The notes under the pieces are model-generated. The model had not been told where the DNA came from and did not search any database. It was given only the letters and a program-made list of their open reading frames with translations. Made by a program: the position numbers and the translations under genes. This document shows positions 57,562 to 64,000 of a stretch of 64,000 nt of DNA, in pieces. Location: NCBI RefSeq assembly GCF_014206815.1, contig NZ_JACHNP010000001.1:1392456-1456455 (forward strand). The letters are read 5' to 3'. Source of the DNA: Xanthomonas sp. F10. GTDB taxonomy: Bacteria > Pseudomonadota > Gammaproteobacteria > Xanthomonadales > Xanthomonadaceae. How positions within the stretch are numbered: position 1 is the stretch's first letter; every line of letters begins with the position of its first letter.

Positions 57562-58902
57562 TCAGCGCAGCAGGTACTGGTTGATCAGGTTCTCGTAGGC
57601 TTCCTGGCGGCCGCTGCGCTGGGTCGGCTCGCCGGCCTGCGCGGCATGCGCCACCAGGTCGGCCAGCGTACTGTTGCCGGCGGCGAAGGCCGCACCGGCG
57701 CCGCCGTCGAAGCTGGCGTAGCGCTCGCGGCGCCACTGCTCCAGCGGCGAGGCGGTCAGCAGCGCATGGGCGACTTCCAGGCCGCGCGCGAACGCGTCCA
57801 TGCCGCCGATGTGGGCGATGAACAGGTCCTGCGGATCGGACGACTCGCGGCGCACCTTGGCGTCGAAGTTGAGCCCGCCCGGGGCCAGCCCGCCCTGCCG
57901 CAGCACCACCAGCATCGCGCCTACGGTGTCGTACAGGTCGACCGGGAACTGGTCGGTGTCCCAGCCGTTCTGCGGATTGCCGCGGTTGGCGTCGATGCTG
58001 CCGAGCAGGCCGGCGTCGCTGGCCACCTGCAGGTCGTGCTCGAAACTGTGCCCGGACAGCGTGGCGTGGTTGGCCTCGATGTTGAGCTTGAAGTCCTGGT
58101 CCAGGCCGTACTGGCGCAGGAAGCCGACCACGGTGGCACTGTCGAAGTCGTACTGGTGCTTCATCGGCTCCATCGGCTTGGGCTCGATCAGGAAGTTGCC
58201 CTTGAAGCCGATGCTGCGCCCATAGTCGCGGGCCAGGGTCAGGAACCGCGCCAGGTGCTCCTGTTCGCGCCGCATCTGCGTGTTGTGCAGGCAGGCGTAG
58301 CCTTCGCGGCCGCCCCAGAACACGTAGTTCTCGCCGCCCAGTTCGACGGTCGCCTCCAGCGCGGCCTTGACCTGCACCGCCGCACGCGCGACCACGTCGA
58401 AGTCCGGGTTGGTCGCCGCGCCGTTCATGTAGCGCGGGTGTGAGAACAGGTTCGCGGTGCCCCACAGCAGCTTGACCCCGGTGTCGGCCTGGCGCTGCCT
58501 GGCGATGCCGACCATGTGCGTGAGGTTCTTTTCGTACTGGCCGATGTCCTCGGCGTCCGGCGCCAGGTCCACGTCGTGGAAACAGTAGTACGGCACGCCG
58601 AGCTTGGTGAAGAACTCGAACGCCGCATCGGCCTTGGCCTCGGCGCGGCCCAGCGCATCGCTGCCGGCGTCCCAGGGATAGGCGCGGGTGCCCGGGCCGA
58701 ACGGATCGGCGCCGTTGCCGCAGAAGCTGTGCCAGTAGGCCACGGCGAAGCGCAGGTGCTCGGCCATGGTCTTGTCGCCGATGCGCTTGCCGGCGTCGTA
58801 GACCTTGAACGCCAGCGGATTGTCCGAGGCCTTGCCCTCGAACGGAATGCGGCCGATGCCCGGGAAGTACGCCTTGGCGCCGGTGTAGACGGAAGTGCTC
58901 AT
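57562..58902 (-). CDS. xylA: Xylose isomerase
   Basis: A 446-residue metal-dependent TIM barrel turning D-xylose into D-xylulose (also glucose to fructose). The catalytic His is in [11 protein letters not shown], and [30 protein letters not shown] and [17 protein letters not shown] hold the Glu/Asp metal ligands. The long N-terminus and length mark class II. The start at 58902 lies 34 bases after the xylB stop. Length and motifs are standard. Confidence 0.96.
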   Translation of the reverse strand: MSTSVYTGAKAYFPGIGRIPFEGKASDNPLAFKVYDAGKRIGDKTMAEHLRFAVAYWHSFCGNGADPFGPGTRAYPWDAGSDALGRAEAKADAAFEFFTKLGVPYYCFHDVDLAPDAEDIGQYEKNLTHMVGIARQRQADTGVKLLWGTANLFSHPRYMNGAATNPDFDVVARAAVQVKAALEATVELGGENYVFWGGREGYACLHNTQMRREQEHLARFLTLARDYGRSIGFKGNFLIEPKPMEPMKHQYDFDSATVVGFLRQYGLDQDFKLNIEANHATLSGHSFEHDLQVASDAGLLGSIDANRGNPQNGWDTDQFPVDLYDTVGAMLVVLRQGGLAPGGLNFDAKVRRESSDPQDLFIAHIGGMDAFARGLEVAHALLTASPLEQWRRERYASFDGGAGAAFAAGNSTLADLVAHAAQAGEPTQRSGRQEAYENLINQYLLR

Positions 58903-58936
58903 CACGAAGTCCTGGTGCGTTGCGGGGGAAAGGAAA

Positions 58937-60430
58937 TCACGCGGCGTACAGCGGGCCGATGGCCTGCAGATGCCGCTGGAACGTCTGGTAGTGCGCCTGG
59001 TACTGCGCGCCGCGCTGCGCATCCGGCTGCGCGGAGCGCGCCGCATCGTCCTGCTGGTGCCGCAGCACCACCTCGGCCAGGCTGGCGCGCTCGCCCTGCG
59101 CCCAGCCGTCGGCCCACAGCGCCTGCAGCGCGGCGCCGAACGCCGCACCTTCGGCCTGTGCCGGCACCTGCACCGGCAACCCGAACAGGTCGGCGATGAG
59201 CTGGCGCCAGCCGGCGCTGTTGCTGCCGCCGCCGGTGAGGGATATGGCATCGAAGCGCAGGCCGGCGTCGACGAAGGCATCGAAGCCGTTGCGCAGGCTG
59301 TAGCTGGCGCCCTCCATCGCCGCGCGATAGAAATGCGCCGGCGTGCTGTTGTGCAGGTCCATGCCGGTCAGGCAACCGCGCGCGGCCGGCAGGTTCGGGG
59401 TGCGTTCGCCGTTGAAGAACGGCAGCAGCACCAGTCCGTCTGCACCGGGCTCGGTGGCGGCGAGCAATGCCTCGCCCTGCCCGGTCTTGATGCCGAACAG
59501 ACGCGCGATGGTCTCGGTGGCCACTGTGCAGTTCATCGTGCAGATCAGCGGCAACCAGCCGCCGCTGGAGGAACAGAACGCGGCCCAGCGCGCGTCGGGG
59601 TCCACCACCGGGCGCTCGGCGTAGGCGAACAGCGTGCCGGAGGTGCCCAGGCTCATGCTCAGGCGCCCCGGCACCACGTTGCCGGTGCCGATCGCCGCCA
59701 TCATGTTGTCGCCGCCGCCGGTGGCCACGCGCACCTCGCGCGGCAGGCCCAGCGTCTGCGCCGCGGCGGCGGACAGGGCGAAGCTGGTCTCGGTCGGCAC
59801 CAGCGGCGGCAGCGCCGCGGCCAGGTCGCGCTGCGGATCGATCGCCTGCAGCAGCGGCGCCGACCACTGGCGGGTGCGCACGTCCAGCCAACCGCTGCCG
59901 GAGGCATCGCCGACCTCGGCGTAGCGCTCGCCGGTGAGCCAGAAATTGACGTAGTCGTGCGGCAGCAGCACCGCGGTCATCGCGGCATAGGCATCGGGGC
60001 GATGCTTGCGCGTCCACGGCAGCTTGGAGGCGGTGTAGCCGGCCAGGATCGGGTTGCCGGCCAGTTCCACGCAGCGCTGCGCGCCGCCGACCGCGTCCAT
60101 GATCTCCTCGCACTCGCGCTGCGTGCTGGTGTCGCACCACAGCTTCACCGGCGCGGTGACGTGGCCCTGCGCGTCCAGCGGCACGAAGCCGTGCTGCTGC
60201 CCGGACACCGCGATCGCACGCACCTGCGCCCGCTGCGCGGCGCTCAACGCGGCGAAGCAGGCAACGATGCCGTCGATCCACCACTGCGCCTCTTGCTCGC
60301 GGGTGCCGTCGTCGCGGCTGATCAGTTCCAGCGCATGGCCGTGGGTGGCCACCACCTGCCGAGTGTCGGCATCGTAGGCGAGCAGCTTGACGCTCTGCGT
60401 GCCCACGTCCAGACCGATGTACAGACTCAT
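58937..60430 (-). CDS. xylB: Xylulokinase
   Basis: A 497-residue FGGY-family kinase phosphorylating D-xylulose. Phosphate-1 motif [14 protein letters not shown] at the N-terminus, [11 protein letters not shown], and the adenosine region [20 protein letters not shown] with the FGGY signature. First gene of the xyl group; weak Shine-Dalgarno sequence (TAGGG). The 781 bases upstream carry palindromes and repeats and presumably the xylose-controlled promoter. Confidence 0.95.
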   Translation of the reverse strand: MSLYIGLDVGTQSVKLLAYDADTRQVVATHGHALELISRDDGTREQEAQWWIDGIVACFAALSAAQRAQVRAIAVSGQQHGFVPLDAQGHVTAPVKLWCDTSTQRECEEIMDAVGGAQRCVELAGNPILAGYTASKLPWTRKHRPDAYAAMTAVLLPHDYVNFWLTGERYAEVGDASGSGWLDVRTRQWSAPLLQAIDPQRDLAAALPPLVPTETSFALSAAAAQTLGLPREVRVATGGGDNMMAAIGTGNVVPGRLSMSLGTSGTLFAYAERPVVDPDARWAAFCSSSGGWLPLICTMNCTVATETIARLFGIKTGQGEALLAATEPGADGLVLLPFFNGERTPNLPAARGCLTGMDLHNSTPAHFYRAAMEGASYSLRNGFDAFVDAGLRFDAISLTGGGSNSAGWRQLIADLFGLPVQVPAQAEGAAFGAALQALWADGWAQGERASLAEVVLRHQQDDAARSAQPDAQRGAQYQAHYQTFQRHLQAIGPLYAA

Positions 60431-60524
60431 TGCCCTACTCGCCACATCGTGCACACACCCAGTTCCATCGTCGCTCCAGGAGAAAGGCCGGCGTGCGGGG
60501 ACCACCCGCCATGACGCCGAGTGT

Positions 60525-60557
60525 AGTGCGCACTGCATGCATCACGTAGCGGTGCAT
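60525..60557. promoter_or_regulatory. Palindromes upstream of xylB, operator candidates
   Basis: AGTGCGCACT (60525-60534) is a perfect 10-bp palindrome, and ATGCA (60537-60541) and TGCAT (60553-60557) flank a CG-containing core. They lie about 100 bases before xylB. They do not match the TGGTAGCGCTAACA XylR box that I recall for Xanthomonas, so the assignment is weak. Confidence 0.25.
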
Positions 60558-60808
60558 GATGACGGCGTGCGTCGCGCCAGGCCAGGCCGTGCCATCGTGC
60601 GCCGCATGTGTGAGGTGCGCGCGGTGCGTCATAGGTCATCCCGCACGCGTTGCAGTCGCAATACGGACTTCGGATGGGGCTGTCCGCCATGCACGCACAG
60701 GTTGTGGAGGTCGCAGCGGATGCGTCGATGCGCATCCACATGCCCCCGTTTTGATGCACCGCATCAAGCACACGCGCAAGCCGTGCGCAGTTGCGCCGGA
60801 TTCCATTC

Positions 60809-61113
60809 GCTTCATCCCTTCTCCCACGGGACGATGACCGCTTTTCGGGGAAAGGTACCCCGCCGGGACGGACGAGGGTGCGGCGTAGCCCGCGTCCTGT
60901 GACGACCTGCGCTGATGTCGGCACGAGGGCTGCGCTCCGTACCCTCACCCCAACCCCTCTCCCGGGGGGGAGAGGGGCTGAAGCGCGCCGCGGCTGTGTC
61001 TTTGCCGCCGTCATGATCGTGCCTGCGCCAGCGAACTCGCCTCCCTTCACCCATCGGGACCATGGCTCCCTTTTCGGGGGAAGGTGCCCCGAGGGCGGAT
61101 GAAGGTACGAGCA
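60809..61113. repeat. Composite intergenic repeats, several degenerate copies
   Basis: CGTACCCTCACCCCAACCCCTCTCCC(60938-60963)-GGGGAGAGGGG is the inverse of the module at 1960 and 2110. Flanking it, CTTTTCGGGGAAAGGTACCCCG (60840-60861) and CTTTTCGGGGGAAGGTGCCCCG (61070-61091) are a third repeated module, so three related units are arrayed here. No coding sense; separates the GH31 gene from xylB. Confidence 0.75.
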
Positions 61114-61211
61114 TAGCGCGCATATTTCGCTGCATCGCGCCCCAGTCGGCACGCCATGACCGACAGCATGGCGCAACCAACGCTGGCACCATTTCGCACG
61201 CCATCCCAGGC

Positions 61212-64000
61212 TCATCCACCCCGCGCCGCGGCGGCATGGCGGCTGCCCTTGCGTGGCACCTCCAGGGGCTGGCCGCGGTACTCCACGCTGGCGTCCGCCG
61301 CCGGTTCCAGCGCGCCGGCATCCGCGCGCGGGCCGTCGACGAAGCGCACGTGGATGCTGCGCCGGTCCTGCATGCCGGGCCAGCGGCCTTCGCGCGCACC
61401 GATGCGCAACACGCCCCGCGCCTGGTCCCACTGCAGCGGGATACGGCTGAACTCGCCCTTCTCGTAGCCGTAGCCGGTGCCGTCGTCTTCGTAGAGCGAG
61501 AAGCGGCCGTCGGCGCCGGTGTAGACCACCACGGTCAGCGGCGCATCCGGGATCTGGTCGACGTACTGCTGCACGCGGGTCATCGGCACGATGGCGCCGG
61601 CGCGCACGAACAGCGGCATGCGCTGCAGCGGCGCGGCGGCGTCGATGGTCTGGCCGCCGGCGTGGCGCGCGCCGCTGTTGAAGTCGATCCAGTCGGTACC
61701 CGCCGGCAGGTACACCTTGCGCGAGGTCGCGCCGAAGCGGATCACCGGTGCGACCAGGAACGCCGGCCCGAACAGATACTCGTCGTCGATGTCCGCGACC
61801 TTGGGGTCGTGCGGGAAGTCCATCGGCAGGCCGCGCATCATCACCCCGTCGCGGTGATAGGTGTCGCCGGCGAGCGTGTAGATGTAGGGCAGCAGCGCAT
61901 AGCGCAGACGGCTGTAGTAGGCCATGCTGGCGTAGTACGGCGTGCCTTCCGGCGCGATGTTCCAGATCTCGCGGTACGGGAACTGGCCATGCGAGCGGAA
62001 CAGCGGCACGAAGGCGCCGAACTGGAACCAGCGCGTATTGAGTTCGCGCCACTCCGGCAGGTGCGCCGGGTCCTGGGTTTCGTAGCGCTTCTCCACGGCG
62101 AAGCCGCCGATGTCGAAGGTCCAGTTCGGCAGGCCCGACATCGACAGGTTGACGCCGGCGGAGATCTGCTCGCGCATGTCCTCCCAGCGCGAGGCGATGT
62201 CGCCGCTCCACACCGCTACCGCGTTGCGCTGGACGCCGGCGTAGCCCTTGCGCGACAGGATGAACACGCGCTTGCCATCGGCGGCGCGATCGCCGGCATA
62301 GACGCCGTGGGTATGCGGCAACGGATAGGCGTTGAAGAACTCGGTGGACGGCCCCAGCGCGGTCGGCGTGGTGCGCGCCTTGCGCTCGGCGATGTCCAGG
62401 TTGGAATGCACGTCGGGCTCGTCGGCATCCAGCCACCAGGCATCGATGCCCTTGCGGTTGAGTTTTTCGTCGATCTGCCGCCAATAGATCGCCTGCGCGT
62501 CGGCCGCGTACGGATCGTAGAACGCGTTGGTGTAGCCCTTGCCGATCCAGTCCAGCTCGCCCACTTCGACATTGCGCCGATAGATATGTCCCGCCGCGTC
62601 CAGTTCCTTGTAGTGGTCCGTGCTCGGGTAGAACTTCGGCCAGACCGAGATCATCAGTTGCGCGTGGTTGGCGTGCACTGCCTTGACCATGCCGTCCGGA
62701 TCGGGGAAACGGCTGCGATCGAAATCATGCGAGCCCCAGGCGTCCTCCGGCCAGTACGACCAGTCGAGCACGATGTTGTCGATCGGCAACTGGCGCCGGC
62801 GGTATTCGGCCAGCGCGCCGAGCAGTTCATCCTGGGTCTTGTAGCGCTCGCGGCTCTGCCAGAACCCATAGGCCCACTTCGGCAGCAACACCGCCTTGCC
62901 GGTCAGTTGCCGGTAGCCGGCGATGACCTGGTCGGCGTTGTCGCCGGCGACGACGTAGTAGTCGATCATCTGCCCCGCTTCGGACCACAGCGACAGGTTG
63001 CCGGCCTCGGCCGCCGGCAGCGGATCGCGATGCAGCAGCGCGATGTAGCTGGGATCGATCAGGTCCCACTCGACCTTCAGGGTATGCCGCTGGCCAGGCT
63101 GCAGTTGCAGCGCGAACTCGTGGTGCCAGGGGTTCCAGTTCTGCCGCCAGCGGTCGACGAGCAGCTTGCCGTCGACCCACAGCCTGGCGTATTCGCTGGC
63201 ATACAGCGAGAAGGTATGCGTCCCGCCGCGCTCGGCCTCGATCTGGCCTTCCCAGCGCACCTGGATGCGGCGCTTGTCGCCGGGCTTGGCGGCGGCGGGA
63301 AACCTCGCCAGGTCCTTGATGTACTGATAGTCGATGTCGGGCTCGCGGCGCTCCAGCACCGGCTTGCCGTCGATCGCGTAGCGCGCGGTGAGCGCGCCCG
63401 GCTTGCCTTGCGCGTCGTACAGGCGCAGCGACGCCGGCAGCGGCTGCAGCCCGCGCGGATCGCCGAAGCGGGTGATCGCGTTGTTGTCCCAGAGGATGCC
63501 GTAGTTGCGGCTGGACACCAGGTACGGCACCGCCATGTCGAGATTGCTCTGCAGCAGCTCGATGTCGTGGCCCTTCTGGTTCATCCAGCCCTGCTGGTGC
63601 TGCCCGAACCCGTAGAAGGCCTCGTCGGGCGGCGAGACGAAACGCTGGCGCACGCTCAGGTAGTGGCGCCCTTCGACCTGCAGCGGCGCGAAGCTGCGCC
63701 CGCCCGCCACTTCCGCCAGCAGCGGCGTGCCGTGCGCATCGGCGAAGCCGACGTGGCCGTCGACGGTGGACACCTGCGCGGTCAGCCTGGCGGTCCTGAG
63801 CTGGACCGTCTCACCGTGTTGCTCGAGCGCGAAGCCGGTGTCGCCCTGCACCGGCACCCGCATCAGGCTGGGCGTGCGCTGGAACGTACCGGCCGGATCG
63901 GCGCTGACGCGGACGATGCCGCGGTCGATCACCTGCAGGCGCACCGGCGCCGCGCCCTTGGCGCTGGGCCGCACGGTGACGCCATCGGCATCGCGGGTCA
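61212..64000 (-). CDS. GH31 alpha-xylosidase with PA14 insert (5' end cut by window edge)
   Basis: At least 929 residues of a glycoside hydrolase family 31 enzyme; the frame is open at base 64000. The N-terminal beta-sandwich includes GFGQHQQGWMNQKG; a PA14-like domain follows (RIQVRWEGQIEAERGGTHTF, YARLWVDGKLLVDRW). The catalytic barrel has the nucleophile Asp in WWLDADEPD and the acid/base Asp in WSGDIASRW. PA14-bearing GH31 enzymes such as Cellvibrio Xyl31A release xylose from xyloglucan oligosaccharides. Xylose genes next door fit this. The signal peptide is outside the window. Confidence 0.9.
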   Translation of the reverse strand, partial: TRDADGVTVRPSAKGAAPVRLQVIDRGIVRVSADPAGTFQRTPSLMRVPVQGDTGFALEQHGETVQLRTARLTAQVSTVDGHVGFADAHGTPLLAEVAGGRSFAPLQVEGRHYLSVRQRFVSPPDEAFYGFGQHQQGWMNQKGHDIELLQSNLDMAVPYLVSSRNYGILWDNNAITRFGDPRGLQPLPASLRLYDAQGKPGALTARYAIDGKPVLERREPDIDYQYIKDLARFPAAAKPGDKRRIQVRWEGQIEAERGGTHTFSLYASEYARLWVDGKLLVDRWRQNWNPWHHEFALQLQPGQRHTLKVEWDLIDPSYIALLHRDPLPAAEAGNLSLWSEAGQMIDYYVVAGDNADQVIAGYRQLTGKAVLLPKWAYGFWQSRERYKTQDELLGALAEYRRRQLPIDNIVLDWSYWPEDAWGSHDFDRSRFPDPDGMVKAVHANHAQLMISVWPKFYPSTDHYKELDAAGHIYRRNVEVGELDWIGKGYTNAFYDPYAADAQAIYWRQIDEKLNRKGIDAWWLDADEPDVHSNLDIAERKARTTPTALGPSTEFFNAYPLPHTHGVYAGDRAADGKRVFILSRKGYAGVQRNAVAVWSGDIASRWEDMREQISAGVNLSMSGLPNWTFDIGGFAVEKRYETQDPAHLPEWRELNTRWFQFGAFVPLFRSHGQFPYREIWNIAPEGTPYYASMAYYSRLRYALLPYIYTLAGDTYHRDGVMMRGLPMDFPHDPKVADIDDEYLFGPAFLVAPVIRFGATSRKVYLPAGTDWIDFNSGARHAGGQTIDAAAPLQRMPLFVRAGAIVPMTRVQQYVDQIPDAPLTVVVYTGADGRFSLYEDDGTGYGYEKGEFSRIPLQWDQARGVLRIGAREGRWPGMQDRRSIHVRFVDGPRADAGALEPAADASVEYRGQPLEVPRKGSRHAAAARGG

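Noticed and set aside
60435-60632. Small 65-codon minus-strand ORF upstream of xylB
   Set aside because: No ribosome-binding site or family features, and it covers the likely xylB promoter and the palindromes.

Overview
The window is GC-rich chromosomal DNA with densely packed genes. It looks like Xanthomonas or a close relative in the Xanthomonadaceae. The evidence is a histidine operon led by a TrpR-superfamily regulator, a thrA-thrB-thrC operon, xylB-xylA-sugar porter next to a GH31 alpha-xylosidase, RegB/RegA-type and FNR-type redox regulators, and many copies of short intergenic repeats of the kinds scattered through such genomes. The assignment comes from gene content and recalled family knowledge, not a database search. 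I see no prophage, transposase, plasmid or CRISPR array.

Left part (1-19.5 kb): two tandem amino-acid permeases (the first cut by the window edge), the methionine-salvage genes mtnB-mtnD-mtnC followed closely by a lipoprotein C13 (legumain-like) peptidase, a repeat-rich gap with a candidate small RNA, a secreted metallophosphoesterase, and the minus-strand histidine operon hisR-like-hisG-D-C-B-H-A-F-IE. A 20-bp inverted repeat lies inside the histidine promoter. Next come a thioredoxin-fold exported protein, hisS and an FNR-type regulator, then a gap with two inverted DnaA-box-like sites.

Middle (19.5-41.9 kb): the thr operon on the minus strand has an unannotated Thr/Ile-rich leader peptide (thrL) with leader hairpins. 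It is also split between thrB and thrC by an 830-bp inverted-repeat element bordered by AGCAAC-type hexamers. Then follow a small lipoprotein, tRNA-Arg(CCT), an ALDH7-family dehydrogenase, a packed plus-strand group (DUF4190-like protein, methyltransferase, pyrD, murB, EamA transporter, racemase, TPM-domain protein), a divergent MarR/flavin-monooxygenase pair with a palindromic operator, ispG with a PAP2 phosphatase, a RegBA-like redox two-component system, and a GAF/degenerate-GGDEF/EAL protein.

Right part (41.9-64 kb): a GH3 beta-glucosidase and an SGLT-type symporter form a glucoside-use unit. After phoX comes a minus-strand metabolic group pcnB-folK-panB-panC-panD-pgi. The pcnB promoter is back-to-back with that of tRNA-Glu(CTC), and pcnB seems to lack a usual start codon. 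A zinc-independent-type GTP cyclohydrolase (folE2) carries a Zur-like box. The window ends with xylB-xylA-sugar porter and a truncated GH31/PA14 alpha-xylosidase, together a xylose/xyloglucan-oligosaccharide use locus.

Most interesting are short regulatory pieces: the thrL leader, the hisR operator/promoter with an apparently leaderless start, the Zur box at folE2, the overlapping divergent pcnB/tRNA-Glu promoters, and the inverted element inside the thr operon.
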